Part shown: piece after piece, positions 25,920-38,097 of the stretch
How the letters are laid out: each line of letters opens with the position of its first letter
Position numbering within the stretch: the first letter of the stretch is position 1
Program-made: the position numbers and the translations under genes
Origin: Albugo candida
Lineage: Eukaryota; Oomycota; Peronosporomycetes; Albuginales
DNA length: 64,000 nt
Reading direction: 5' to 3'
NCBI GenBank assembly: GCA_040437565.1
Contig: JBDOQK010000085.1
Span: 1 to 64,000, forward strand
The notes under the pieces: generated by a model
Databases searched by the model: none
Told to the model about the DNA's origin: nothing
Seen by the model: only the letters and a program-made list of their open reading frames with translations

Positions 25920-28798
25920 ACAGCACATCTCTTTCCCACGATTTGTTTCAGTTTGCAGTAAGCGTATCAAGACTTGGATGCATAGAGTCTACGTGTGAAC
26001 TCGGGAAGAGAAAGCTAATATGATACATTCTTGACACATATTATTTTGACCCATTGTGGTACACGATTGTTTTATCAAGCTTGTTGAAGAAAAAGAACGC
26101 GTTCATGGTGCGTTACTACAACGCAATCCGTGTAAACATTCCAGTCAGTTCTTCACCCATTGTTACCTTTTTTCTGATTCATACCTGCACCAATCTGTTT
26201 CCCCCTTCCTTGATCGATGCTAATTAATGCATGATGAACCATTGCACGCATGAATTTGTAATACTTTAGATGAGATGATAGTACTGCGCTCAGCTTTTTG
26301 GCTTTGAACGAAAAATTATTTCGATGACATTAATGGGTATCAGAGGGAAGTCTCAAAGCTAAAGGATGCCCTTTCATAGTTGAATTGGTCATAACCAACC
26401 CATTTAAGATGTTTGGTCGCTGTACGAATTTGCTGCGACAAAGACTTAATGCTTGTAAGGTCTAAACGTAATCGGCTTGAGCAGGGGATTCCCATGCATG
26501 TGGGAAATCCGCAGGATAAAAGAGCTCACAGAAGTGGAGATTGCAGTGATTCTGTCCGGGCTGAGATGCCAGCAGGACCCTTCCTGTTATCGGCAGATGC
26601 TAAACTAAATGGTCATCAACCTAAGAGTACATGCAATAATCGGTTCTAACAGCTATGGTCCGCAGGATATGCAGTAGTTCCCACGCTTCCATTCTCAATC
26701 GTGACTTTTGATGAAAAAGAGCTTGTGGCGGAAGCATGTAACGATGAGGGGAGGCAACAGCTTCGCTAGCTCTTGTGATAATAGGCAAATATATGGATAT
26801 AAAGAAAGCGCTAATGATTACACCCCCCTGGAGTCTTCACTTCAAGCCAGTCGACAAAAGTAGCATTGCTGTTAATCTGAATATCGAACCTGTTCGCTTT
26901 GCAGAAGATTCTTCCAGCGAAATGATGTTTTCTTTACTTATCGACTTTTGGAATACCAAGATCAAAAACACATCACGAGTTCATTACGAGAAAATCTTTC
27001 TTGATTGTCAAACCTTGCTACTCGCACTATGAATGCATCCTACCCAAAAGAAGGCATGCGATGTAGTATTTCCCTAGACGATAAACGCTAATTTGACAGG
27101 ACACTATGCCCCAAATATTGGATAGCTCTTTTAATACGGTGCATTTGCTTCATGTTTATGTGAATTTTCCCAGCAAAAAAGAAGACATTGCACATCCATC
27201 TTTAGCGTGTCCTATCGTCTAGCATCATGATTCTTGCCTGTAAAAGAACTCCCAGTCGCTTGGTTCATATATTTTGGATAGGTATCGTGTTTTTGAAGGC
27301 ATAATACTCAATACCTTATCGAATCATCACTGACATCGATAGAAGAGTGTGACGGTTTGATACTGCAGACATCCAAACACATCTATCGTGAATGTGTAGA
27401 ATGATGCACGTACGTATCAATCNNNNNNNNNNNNNNNNNNNNNNNNNNNNNNNNNNNNNNNNNNNNNNNNNNNNNNNNNNNNNNNNNNNNNNNNNNNNNN
27501 NNNNNNNNNNNNNNNNNNNNNNTAAAAGAACTCCCAGTCGCTTGGTTCATATATTTTGGATAGGTATCGTGTTTTTGAAGGCATAATACTCAATACCTTA
27601 TCGAATCATCACTGACATCGATAGAAGAGTGTGACGGTTTGATACTGCAGACATCCAAACACATCTATCGTGAATGTGTAGAATGATGCACGTACGTATC
27701 AATCGCACTTTAGTGCTTCATGAACTCATCTTAGGGATTGCCAATCCGAACGTCAAAACTATTGCTCCCATTCTGATTATTAAAGCTATTTCTGAAGAAT
27801 CTCGAACACAAGCGACACGCATGCCATCAGCTTGGGTCAAAAGCTCAATTTCTCCCCAATTATGTGAGGTAAGCTTCCATCAAAAAGCTGGATATTACAT
27901 AACGCATTTTTTGACCAGGTATTTCGATTTGATGGGTATCGTCCTATCACTGCGTCAAGATGTATGTACGCTCAACAATCGTAGCGATGACGATATAGCA
28001 TCACTGAACGGTATAAGGGAATGAGAATTGCAGACTCAATCCATGTCTGGCCGTGCCAAATAGAATGAATTCAGTCGATTCTGGAGAAGAAAGCTACTAT
28101 GCTTGCTCATGCGAGTATTACTGTCATTTTGACGGAAAAATCAAAACGTTAAAGACTAAGCAACCATCCGCGACTGTTTGAATGTTTATATGAAGAGAAA
28201 GCAAGATTTCTTATAGACTAAGAGGAACCAGAAATACGCATCAAATATTTGCGCTGTTATTGGGGGGGGGTTCAACTCATAAAGATAGAACAGCTGAGAA
28301 ATGCACTTTATAGTTTGTCAAGTAGCGAGTAAAGCAGGAGGCAGGTATAGCAATCATGGTTCAATGCCGCCAGATTTGAATGATAGGATTGATTGTTGCG
28401 AAGGCATTACCATGATTCTGGTGTATTTCTTACATCACAGTAACAGCTTAGTGGATGTAATGAAGGTTACATGAACAGCGATGCTAGGTAAGCATACAAA
28501 ACAACACTTCAATTGCCGTTGCAAGCATTGATGCCACTACAATTCGTTAAGCACACTGAAAGTGAGAGACAACGACAGCTTCTAATCATAACAATCAGCT
28601 CATCCTACTAATGACATCTGCGGACCTTGCTTTTATTGCAAAAGGAGGAATGCTCCCACCTTTCGCAAAGCTTGCTTCTTCGCGCGATCACGATCGAGCA
28701 CTAACGAACACTAATACTCTGCTATTCCTATCCGTAAAATTCTTCTATTGTAGTGGTGTGACCATGAAACTATATAAACAGTTAAACAGCAAAAGAAT
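25920..28798. other. Gene-poor stretch, nothing recognised
   Basis: Only short frames without recognisable motifs. The block 27241-27422 is repeated after the gap at 27523-27704, an unmerged overlap. A run of nine G lies at 28262-28270. The longest frame (27674-28024, plus) has no family resemblance and was not called. Confidence 0.5.
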
Positions 28799-30175
28799 TT
28801 ATGACTTGGAGTCGCGTCTCGGGGAATTATAGATAGATATGATGACAAGCCCACCAAAGCCAGCTGCCATTACCGGAACCATGATATATAGAAATACTGA
28901 ATCGCCACCATGATACTCTCGACAGTACAAAACTGCTTGCAGCGGAAGACCTAGAATCATCCCAGACCAGAAGGTAAAATTTCCAAGTCGTGTGCCTTTC
29001 AATCCGCGACCATACATGATGACAGAAACATGTAGCATTTGCAAGACAAAAAAGTACAATTTCACCGACCGAAAGACAATGACAAATACACATTCATGAA
29101 GCGCGGAAGAAAGTAGAAATGTACATACTGTTGCACCCTTCTTTGTCATTTTGTATGTTTGTAATCCCTCTAAATAAACGTGACGAAGAAGAAATTCATG
29201 AACCGGACGATTCCAAGTTCTTGCAAATTCATCAAAAGTTGTACTGTTCCACCAGTCAGAATAAAAGTCGCGTTTTGCAAAATATGTGATCTCAGCAAAT
29301 CCATTACAAATGCACTCAAAGATAATAAACCATGTCATAAGGTAGCAACCAACAAACGGAAGAAGTAGCCTGACAATCACTGTTATCGGATTCTCGAGTC
29401 CAGACTCCTCTAAGGCTGGCAGCACATGATCAGTGACAATCAAATAAAATAAAGCCATGGCGAGGATAAGAGCGAGTGATTTCTCCACGAGATAGCCGAT
29501 GCGAATTCGATTAGTTCGTGGAAAAAAAGGCTTGTATACGAGCGTAGGGAACATCAAGTACAATGCAAAGGATCTCCAGCTTTGCTTCACCGGGCATTTG
29601 TGCATGATCTCAAGTTGTGTCCGCGTATACGAGTGCATTTTCATCAATAGCACAGCACACTCCAGAAAAGCGGATATTGCATGGACTGTATTCCAGTTGC
29701 GAATCATGATACAAGAGATAGTTCCTGTGAATAAGATACTTTGAAAGAAATGTTGAGCAGTATTAATCAAAACACGTTTCTTCCTCAAGCTTGTCGTAGC
29801 CATATAGACCGGAATCATCGCTGTAAACGAGTAGCAACATTGCACAACAAATGTTGCTACTAGTTCTACGAAATGTGATGTGAAGAAAACTGAAAGAAAC
29901 AAAGTGGGGTTGAATAAGCCTCCGCTTGTGATTAGATTCGATACATAAGTGCTAAAGATGTAGATACCCCCACACATCAGTGCGAGATTGTAAAACCCAC
30001 GGAATACAGATTGATGCACATCTGAACGGCGATCTGCTGGGTCCAGCAATGATACAGCGTACTGTATGGTGTCAACTACTTCATCTTCATTCTGTGTAAG
30101 CGCACACGTACGAGTAGCTACAATCTCACTTGTTGTACCAATATCCTTGCAAACAGCGCATTCTCGTGAACGCAT
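28799..30175 (-). CDS. MBOAT acyltransferase, DGAT1/sterol O-acyltransferase type
   Basis: A single exon of 458 codons. The ATG at 30175 is chosen because the open frame further upstream has only a GTG. The protein is polytopic, with about eight to nine hydrophobic segments, as in membrane-bound O-acyltransferases of the ER. The family signature FYSDWWNS (FYxDWWN) is present about two-thirds of the way along. The conserved catalytic histidine lies in SSALHECVF about 45 residues later, within a hydrophobic segment. Length and motif spacing fit the DGAT1/ACAT branch, which makes triacylglycerol or steryl esters from acyl-CoA; the substrate cannot be told from sequence here. The start is 214 bp from that of the divergent DUF1336 gene. 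Spacing suggests a shared promoter region. Confidence 0.85.
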   Translation of the reverse strand: MRSRECAVCKDIGTTSEIVATRTCALTQNEDEVVDTIQYAVSLLDPADRRSDVHQSVFRGFYNLALMCGGIYIFSTYVSNLITSGGLFNPTLFLSVFFTSHFVELVATFVVQCCYSFTAMIPVYMATTSLRKKRVLINTAQHFFQSILFTGTISCIMIRNWNTVHAISAFLECAVLLMKMHSYTRTQLEIMHKCPVKQSWRSFALYLMFPTLVYKPFFPRTNRIRIGYLVEKSLALILAMALFYLIVTDHVLPALEESGLENPITVIVRLLLPFVGCYLMTWFIIFECICNGFAEITYFAKRDFYSDWWNSTTFDEFARTWNRPVHEFLLRHVYLEGLQTYKMTKKGATVCTFLLSSALHECVFVIVFRSVKLYFFVLQMLHVSVIMYGRGLKGTRLGNFTFWSGMILGLPLQAVLYCREYHGGDSVFLYIMVPVMAAGFGGLVIISIYNSPRRDSKS

Positions 30176-30389
30176 TCTTATCGAGAAAAGAATAGTTAGA
30201 TAACATGCACGATGTAACTGCTGTCGATCTATGCGCTTTGTGCGCACTCGGACGTCAAATATAGTTTACTGTACCCACCATCGCGTTGCTATTCGGTAAA
30301 AGCTTTTAAAAATAGAAGAGCGTCGTTCTTTTCCAACTTGAACTTACTTTTTTCTTTTCTATCAACTGTACGAGCTCACAGGCAAATAA

Positions 30390-31317
30390 ATGACCACCGA
30401 GAACACGGTAGTCTCCACATTACACATACGCCCAAATATCCCCGAATTCTGCTCTGCGTTTGGAAAAAAGGAGAATGTCAAAGTTGAATCAGGTCAGTGT
30501 CGAATGAGCAAAGAAACGTGGCGAGCACAGGCGGAAAGCTGCACAGAGCAACCTGAACGCATACATGCAATTTGGAAAGAAGGAGCGCACGCAAAAGGTT
30601 TCAGAATACGAGGAAAGACGTATATGGACGACAAAGTCAAAATACAAGCAGCAAACCCGCGTATGTTTTTCTTGCAAACGTTCAAAATCGTCACTAAATC
30701 CGCTTGTAATTGTAGTGTTCGAACTCGTGTGGTTAGACATGTTCCACAGCAAACGTGAGAATCTATTTCACGTATCGAGAAACCCCAAAAGCTTTGTACA
30801 ACGAGCTCTTTCCAAATACGGGGAGGAACTTCCACAACTCTTTGTGATCAATATATTACTTCCTGGGAGTCCTGAGATTTCGATTACTCAGTATTTCGCG
30901 TTGCGGAAAGAAGTTGCAGAAGAAATGGACAGAAATCCCAATGAAGCAATGAAGTTGTGGAAAAGATTCTTGGAAGGTGATGATGCGTTCCGTAATAGTC
31001 GATTCAAGATGATTCCGGAGATACAAGAAGGGCCTTGGCTGGTGAAGAAAAGCGTAGGAGGTAATCCATCCTTGATCGCGAAAGCTTTGCAAGTGTCTTG
31101 GTTTCGAGGAACAAAGTATTTGGAAGCTGTCGTCGATGTGTCATCGGATCGAATTGCCAAACATATCACTTCTCTGTGTCGACGACATGCAACTTCTCTA
31201 GTCGTCGACATCGGATTCGTCATTGAGGGAACGGATGAATCCGAATTGCCAGAGTCATTGCTTGCGTGTGTCAGATATAATCGACCCAATTGTGAGGATG
31301 CACTCCCATTAGAATGA
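30390..31317 (+). CDS. EDR2 C-terminal domain (DUF1336) protein
   Basis: Two exons, 30390-30660 and 30716-31317, encode 290 residues. The 55-bp intron (GTATGT...TTGTAG, with CACTAAAT as branch-like site) joins IQAANP to LFELVWLDMF and restores the domain. The protein is essentially one DUF1336 domain: FRIRGKTYMDDKVKI near residue 75, NILLPGSP, the hallmark FLEGDDAFRNSRFKMIP, then GPWLVKKSVGGNPSLIAKAL, LEAVVDVSS and EGTDESELPESLL. In plants this domain ends EDR2, a lipid-binding regulator with PH and START domains in front; no such domains are visible here, so this is a stand-alone form. It lies head-to-head with the MBOAT gene and tail-to-tail (44 bp) with the coiled-coil gene. The N-terminal ~65 residues are not recognisable and could hide another small intron. 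Confidence 0.85.
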
Positions 31318-31361
31318 TATTGAATAATCACTTATTTTTGATCTGCGAATCAAGGTGTCGA

Positions 31362-32870
31362 TCAGCTTCTGTTGTTGATACGTCCTCCCATTTTTTTACT
31401 CTGCTCGAGACTCATAGCTTTCTTTTTAGCCCGCAATTGATCCACTTCAGCTTGAAGCTTTTTGTTTCGAGTCCACATTTTACGAAATAGTTCGTTTCGC
31501 TCCTTTTCCAATTTTCCAAAATTTTCATCCTGTGATGAAACTTGGGATGCAGAGTCTTGGCTTTGTGCTGCACTATCCGAGACAGAAGATCGAGCTTCAG
31601 GACGAATGTACTTTTGGGCCTGCGTTTTGCACACTGAGCATATTTTACAATCTTTTGTTCTGATACGAATTTCCAATTCTCTGATTTTTTTCTGGAAGAG
31701 GACATTTTCGTTTTTCAATGATTGTAGATACTTTATCTTTTGATGCGGATTGGCGTTGCCTACAAGCTTGACATTGGCTTCCAGAGCCCGTTCAGTTGAC
31801 TTCATTGCGTCATCCCTTTGACGTAGCAATTCTTCTTTCTCTGTTCGGTACAATTCGACATAGACTTGCAGGCTTTTAATCGTTTGCCATAATTCCTGTA
31901 TCTTCTTATCACTCTGGTCGATATGGTCAAATGTATTGAGTGTTGCCTCGTAATCGTCAACACAGTCGGCTTGTTGCGTCAGTGAAGTCGTAGGACTTGT
32001 TGTAATAGATTCGTCACGTGTCACTTTGTTTCCATCAACTATTGACATTTTCACTTGGCGCACCCGCCCAAAATTCATTGTAGAAGCCTCGAGTTGCTCG
32101 ACTCTACATTGCAATCGAACGTTCTCTTTCTTCAGTTCTGATGACTGAGATCGCAATATCTCTATCTCGCGGATGTATTCTTCAACATCAGGTTTCGACA
32201 GTGTGTCTTCTTCACTATCCTTATCTGCTGCTTCATTTGTATCAAGTAATCTTTCCCCATTTCGTATTGAGTCGACATGCGCGTTTCNNNNNNNNNNNNN
32301 NNNNNNNNNNNNNNNNNNNNNNNNNNNNNNNNNNNNNNNNNNNNNNNNNNNNNNNNNNNNNNNNNNNNNNNNNNNNNNNNNNNNNNNCTCGACTCTACAT
32401 TGCAATCGAACGTTCTCTTTCTTCAGTTCTGATGACTGAGATCGCAATATCTCTATCTCGCGGATGTATTCTTCAACATCAGGTTTCGACAGTGTGTCTT
32501 CTTCACTATCCTTATCTGCTGCTTCATTTGTATCAAGTAATCTTTCCCCATTTCGTATTGAGTCGACATGCGCGTTTCTTTCTAAGATCCCATTTCTCTG
32601 CAAGCTATTAAAGCTCATAAAGTGCTGCTGCTCGGATTTGATTTGTTCCAATACGCGAGTAAGAAATTCGAAATGTGAGTTTGCTTTTTGTAACGAGAAT
32701 CTGATGTCGCTATGTTTGGGCATGCGTTTCCGTTCCTGTTTCTCTTTAGGAGATTCCATCATATGGCCACCATGTACTTGCGCTTCTTCTTCGGAATGAT
32801 CTCTTTCGCTATCAGTGACATCATTACCTTCCACTTCATAAAATCTGTCGCATTCTTCGGGCATCTCCAT
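31362..32870 (-). CDS. Coiled-coil protein of unknown function
   Basis: One exon from an ATG at 32870. The gap 32288-32387 has a 191-bp repeat on both sides; removing one copy and the gap takes out 97 codons in frame and leaves about 405 residues. The N-terminus is acidic (MEMPEECDRFYEVEGND), followed by a basic patch and then long heptad-like stretches rich in Glu, Lys, Leu and Gln (VEEYIREIEILRSQSSELKK and later IRELEIRIRTKD). A CKICSVC motif in the C-terminal third could bind a metal, but lacks a second pair nearby. A final basic coil (KLQAEVDQLRAKKKAM) closes the protein. No enzyme or known domain was recognised. A structural or centrosomal role is possible but unsupported. It is divergent from the MAP kinase gene (385 bp between starts). 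Confidence 0.75.
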   Translation of the reverse strand: MEMPEECDRFYEVEGNDVTDSERDHSEEEAQVHGGHMMESPKEKQERKRMPKHSDIRFSLQKANSHFEFLTRVLEQIKSEQQHFMSFNSLQRNGILERNAHVDSIRNGERLLDTNEAADKDSEEDTLSKPDVEEYIREIEILRSQSSELKKENVRLQCRVEXXXXXXXXXXXXXXXXXXXXXXXXXXXXXXXXXXNAHVDSIRNGERLLDTNEAADKDSEEDTLSKPDVEEYIREIEILRSQSSELKKENVRLQCRVEQLEASTMNFGRVRQVKMSIVDGNKVTRDESITTSPTTSLTQQADCVDDYEATLNTFDHIDQSDKKIQELWQTIKSLQVYVELYRTEKEELLRQRDDAMKSTERALEANVKLVGNANPHQKIKYLQSLKNENVLFQKKIRELEIRIRTKDCKICSVCKTQAQKYIRPEARSSVSDSAAQSQDSASQVSSQDENFGKLEKERNELFRKMWTRNKKLQAEVDQLRAKKKAMSLEQSKKMGGRINNRS

Positions 32871-33255
32871 CTGGCTACCTCTCAGTAAATAGCGCCTTTC
32901 GTTCGAGGTTTATTTATATACCTTTACGAGTCACTTAATTACGAATTTGCAATGACAGCTTTTCATGCTCCTTTTCTGTTGTTTTCTGCTTTTGCGACTT
33001 CCTTTTAGATGGAACGATTCACGTGCATGTATGGGAGCCCACTCTGCGCAATATAATTCATAGATTCCAAGCTAAAACGTTTCTATTTGAGCGCGCTTAA
33101 AGTCGTTTCTAGAGAGGACTCTTCAGTATCCGTTTTTGCTCTAGCAGCCACTTGCATGGCTAATAGACTCTGATCGAAACGATCAACAGTGTCGTGACTA
33201 CATAAACCCTTTCCTAAAGCTACATAAGTACCACTTTTTGCAAGTGCCAACTTGA

Positions 33256-34585
33256 ATGAGCTTCACAGGGCTCTCTTCGTCGACAAAACCTGCAGACGTA
33301 CTTGAAGCATCAAATGATGCACCGACAACGAAACATTCGGATTTGACTGCTTCCGTTAGACCAACTGCTGTCGTGGCTCCTACGCGCTCAGCATCGTCTA
33401 ATCACATATTACCACGTGCAAATACGACTTTGATTGCAGTATCGGGTACAACCTTTGAAATTGATCAAAAGTACAGATTTCTCAAGCCGATCGGTCATGG
33501 AGCGTACGGCATTGTTATGTAATAGTCGACTTACAATTGCATGTGTCAGTTGCGTACTAAATTATCTTTTTGATGGAACTGATGGATGTAGCTCGGCTGA
33601 GAACAGTGAAACACAGGAGAAGGTTGCAATTAAGAAAGTATCCAAAGCATTTGAGGATTTGGTGGATGCAAAACGCATTTTACGAGAGATCAAATTGCTG
33701 CAACATTTCGACCATGAAAACGTTATTACGATTGTGGATCTTCTTCCACCGATCTCGATCGAGTTTTTCGAAGATGTGTACATCATTTCCGATTTGATGG
33801 AAACGGATTTGCATCGGATTATCTATTCTCGGCAACCGTTATCGGATGATCACGTTCAGTATTTCCTCTATCAGGTTTTATACAATGTCATGGGCTCGCA
33901 GTTGAATGACACTACTGCGTTTGTGACGATGTAGATCCTTCGTGCTTTAAAGTACATACATTCTGCCAATGTGTTACATCGCGATCTAAAGCCGTCAAAT
34001 CTTTTACTGAATTCCAATTGCGATCTCAAGATTTGTGACTTTGGGCTGGCACGTGGTGTTGAACCAGAAGCAGACAACATGGAACTGACCGAATACGTAG
34101 TCACAAGATGGTATCGTGCTCCGGAAATTATGCTTTCAACCAAAGAATATACAAAAGCCATTGACATTTGGTCGACGGGATGCATTTTTGCCGAGCTTTT
34201 GGGTCGAAAACCGCTATTCCCTGGTGATGATTACATTCATCAGCTTCAAATTATATGCGACAAATTGGGAACGCCTACCGAAGAAGATTTACATTTTGTT
34301 ACGAGTGAGAAAGCAAGAAGGTTCATGAAGAGTCAACCCAAGTGCCCAAAGATTCCATTCGCTCGCGTGTTCCCTGCGGCGAAACCGACGGCAATTGATC
34401 TTTTGGAAAAAATGCTGATATTCGATCCGGAGAAGCGCATATCCGTTGAAGACGCCCTGGCACATCCTTACCTGGAGTCATTACACAATGAGGAGGATGA
34501 GCCGGTTGCGCTTGAAGCTTTTAGCTTTGATTTCGAAAAGGAGGCTTTGACCAAGAAACGCTTGCAGGAATTGATTATTGAGTGA
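33256..34585 (+). CDS. ERK-type mitogen-activated protein kinase (TEY loop)
   Basis: Three exons, 33256-33518, 33592-33874 and 33935-34585, encode 398 residues. The introns are 73 bp (GTAATA...ATGTAG, branch-like TACTAAAT) and 60 bp (GTTTTA...ATGTAG); both splice in frame and rebuild the kinase fold. About 70 residues of Ser/Thr/Ala-rich leader precede the domain. Visible motifs are the glycine loop GHGAYGIV, the ATP lysine in [10 protein letters not shown], catalytic [17 protein letters not shown], the dual-phosphorylation site TEY in [16 protein letters not shown], and a C-terminal acidic docking region ([12 protein letters not shown]). TEY and the loop length place it with ERK1/2-like MAP kinases, which carry signals for growth and development. 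It phosphorylates Ser/Thr-Pro sites in the cytoplasm and nucleus. All catalytic residues are present. Confidence 0.93.
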
Positions 34586-34924
34586 GAATATTACTTGTCG
34601 ACGGAGCTTTGTGTCGCACTGATACGATTTGTATGCATAGAGAAATCTGCAGGTTTCATCCGGATGTAGCCTCAGCAATGGGCGATGTCGTCCGCAAAGC
34701 TGACAAAGGCGATAACGTGTGCACGCAGAAAGTTGCAGAGGCAGATTTCACTGGTCATTCTGAAGAGCAGCCAAAAGTGTCACAAGTACAATGTCCAGCG
34801 TAAGGCGTTATCCATCCGATCGAGGAATTTCGCTGATGATTTTCAATTGTTGTATTTTAGAAACTCAAGCTCATGGGTCTCCTAGCTGCTGTGCTATTGT
34901 GCGTTCCAAGTGAAAGAACAACGA

Positions 34925-36647
34925 TTACGTCTTCTGCATCGGTGTATAATAGTTGGTCCAAGAATTACTATTTTTTGCATAGTAATCCATCGGGTACACA
35001 TTGTCTTTCCATTCCGCTTGACCCAAGCAAACTTCCGCCTCGTAAGGAGAAAGAAGCGGTTTTGCAAATGCATAACCCCAATCTATCGAAAGCCGAGGAC
35101 AAGCTACTTGTATCCATGCATCCACGTCTTCGAAAATAGCGAGCTGGAACACACGATCGCATCAAACTGTAGTGCACGCTGAAAAATGCTTTACCTTATC
35201 GGGAAATATCTCTGACAAAAGCAGTACAAAGTACTCTTTCCCACACGATTCCAACAATGTAGTAAGTCGATTGAGTATCTCGGGATTCCCTTGTCGACCC
35301 AGGGTTCCAAGTATGATACCAAATCGCTTCGAGTATCGACACTTTTCAATAGCATCCGATCGAACTTGAGTCATTTGCTTGTAGTCATAGCTCTCTAAAC
35401 TGAGAACCTTTGCGTATGGGTCATATCGGTAGGCAGAAATGGAAGGATTTGCAATCATAGCTGACTACAAGTTCCAAGGGTATAAAGTAGCGAATCGCAA
35501 ATACCAATGTCCGTACCTCAAGATGGAATCGGCCATCCGCTATGAAAACCATCGCATCAACATCTTGATCAAGTAATGGCGATGTGCAGCCCAGCACTTC
35601 GCCTGGAGAAAGCGGTCTTATTTGCGGCACGACAACTTTCTGATAGATTGACATCAGTCTTTCGGACGCGCTGTTGATTGCATTACCAAACTGAATTGTT
35701 CCCATCAGTGCGAGCTAATGACCAGACGTAGTCACATGAGGCACACATCGTTCTCCTCGATGCAATTTGAACGGACCTTAACATCAGCGCCAAGTGTCAT
35801 TTTGACACAGTCAACGAGCTATTTGAATACACGCCGTTTGATATTCGATATATTCTGATTGAAGTCAACGTTACATGATCAATGTCGATTGTGATGTCTA
35901 CGAAGACGTAAAGTGTTTTGAGGGTAGTCACATCGACGGGCACAAGGCAACTGTGTCCATAATGAACCATAAAATCGGCGCCCAACGCGATCGCTGTCAA
36001 GTCATCGACGCAGCATGCTCCGTATGTGACCTGAAAAGCCATTGCAAGGAATATTGAGTGAAAAGTACATCTAATGCGCCGATACTCACATCGCCCAAAA
36101 TGACAGTGTGAGCACTTGTGAAGCTCTCAATGATGTCCGAAATGACACACGAATACATCAATAAACCTTCTGGAAATTGCAAGGCCACGCAGTTTGCTTG
36201 CGCCTACTCGCAGCCTCCTTTCAGCAATGTACTTAAATTCTATGGTGTGTACCTGTCGAATTCGCCACACGGTTTTTCGTATCTCAAAATTGTAATTCCA
36301 TGGAAGCTTACATAACGAAATGTATTGATTTTAATAACCGATTTTCCAATTTCTTACGGTCTCCATCGCTTTTGTGAGACGCTGATCGCTCAGTATTTCA
36401 TCGGGTATCCGATTCGTTACTCTTTGTCGTCGATTTCGAATTGCTGACGGCTTTAGAGCTTTATTATCGCCTGTCTTACTGCGAGTACAAATGATACTAT
36501 AGGATGAGTAACGTGTATAGGATGAAAGTGATAGCCGTACAACCATTTCGTTATAATTCCGCAGTTTTGATCGTCGCAGTTGGAAGCATCGCGATTCTGC
36601 AAAGTAGTGAGTTTTTTGCCCGAAAATCGCACTGGTGATGACGCCAT
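34925..36647 (-). CDS. DPH1: Diphthamide biosynthesis protein 1 (DPH1)
   Basis: Eight exons on the minus strand: 36544-36647, 36358-36478, 36253-36306, 36090-36203, 35875-36030, 35517-35714, 35195-35464 and 34925-35143. They total 1236 bp (411 residues) and every junction has GT-AG ends and keeps frame. Introns are 49-65 bp except one of 160 bp. The joined protein has the family line: [105 protein letters not shown] and [11 protein letters not shown]. Three cysteines, in GACC, HSCLVP and VACPR, match the 4Fe-4S ligands of DPH1/DPH2. With DPH2 it transfers the 3-amino-3-carboxypropyl group from S-adenosylmethionine to the histidine of elongation factor 2. The first exon is the least certain; the ATG at 36647 is chosen because its splice joins in frame. 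Confidence 0.92.
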
Positions 36648-36773
36648 GCTTTCTAACGATATTATATCTGTTGCGAGTTGTATAACGAAAGTAAGACAAA
36701 AGCTGTAGCAAAACATAAAGCGTTTATTAGCCACGTTGGAGCTACAGACTCTAATGGAAGCTGCAGGATGGGA

Positions 36774-38097
36774 TCATCGCCTTCTGTCTCCATCACGATG
36801 AGAACGTCGACTGGAGCTTCGATTTTGATTCCTCGGACGGCTTCTACTTCGTTCAACACCATTATCGGAACGGCGTCTAAGAGGGCTTCGTCCACGACTT
36901 CGAGATCGCTTGCGCTCTTTCTTATCCGGCGATGCATCTCGCGGATTCTCTTCGATGTTGATGCTACTGATACTTTCATCGGCTAGAATGGAAGCTCGCG
37001 GTGCATCTTCAGGCTGGTAGATAGCGCTGTATGACTGTTGAAGACGAGCGAGTGCTGCCACTTCTCGCTGCGTCTTGGAGGCATTCAATTTCTATATGAG
37101 AAATGAGAGAAGAAGGAAGCATTCACTATAATTATATGCACCTTTTTCCTCATTCCAAAATCATCATAGCCATCTTCTCCGATCTCTGCCTTTGCCGATG
37201 CAACCCTATTGCATTTCATTATGACGAATTGTACTTTAAAAACACAATGTACCCACCGTTCTTGTCTTTCATTGAACCCTCCAGCGACTCCATCACGCCT
37301 TTCATCCTTTACATATCAAATGAGNNNNNNNNNNNNNNNNNNNNNNNNNNNNNNNNNNNNNNNNNNNNNNNNNNNNNNNNNNNNNNNNNNNNNNNNNNNN
37401 NNNNNNNNNNNNNNNNNNNNNNNNTCTTCTCCGATCTCTGCCTTTGCCGATGCAACCCTATTGCATTTCATTATGACGAATTGTACTTTAAAAACACAAT
37501 GTACCCACCGTTCTTGTCTTTCATTGAACCCTCCAGCGACTCCATCACGCCTTTCATCCTTTACATATCAAATGAGCATACAAAAACAAGTCGTCTTTCA
37601 CGCGAAATTACCGCTCCTGGCATCCCAGGTTTTGCATTTTTGCATATGTTGCACTCTTGCCGTCGTTCCCAATTAACATTCCCGCATCTGAATCAAAGTG
37701 TGAGAATACGTCCCCATTTCAATCGCATGACTTGTGAAGTATATCCATACACTGTGCATGTCCAATCTCCCGGCTTGAATAAACCTGGTGGACCACGGAA
37801 ATCGGCGCTACTACTTTCTTCATTCTTACTTGCATTCTGTATATCATCATCGGGACGCGGTGTTTGGCAACGATTACACGCATTTCGACGTGCAAAGTTT
37901 ACATTGGCGCAACTATGAGACCAGACAAATTGCGTTGCTGATGAGATAGCAGGAGAATCACATTTGTAGACATACCCTGGATTGGCACACGTCCAATCTC
38001 CTTGTGACTTCTGAAACCCACTTCGACCAGCAGCACGGCTACCTCGGCTATCCTCTTCGAACATAATCGAGGATACCTTGCCAGATGCAATACTCAT
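36774..38097 (-). CDS. ZRANB2-like RanBP2-type zinc finger, SR-rich splicing factor
   Basis: Six exons on the minus strand: 37976-38097, 37751-37912, 37612-37687, 37509-37558, 37142-37205 and 36774-37091, 792 bp in total (263 residues) after collapsing the repeat around the gap 37325-37424 (37171-37324 equals 37425-37578). Introns are 50-63 bp. Splicing completes two RanBP2-type zinc fingers: GDWTCANPGCANVNFARRN followed by CNRC, and GDWTCTVCGNVNWERRQ followed by CNIC. Next come GGFNERQER and YDDFGMRKKK, then a C-terminal SR-type tail rich in Arg-Ser pairs (KRSRSRGRSPLRRRS). This order is that of ZRANB2/ZNF265, which binds GGU-containing single-stranded RNA and affects 5' splice site choice. 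The ATG at 38097 is only 53 bp from that of the divergent mitochondrial L1 gene. The DPH1 gene starts 126 bp after its stop. Confidence 0.9.
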
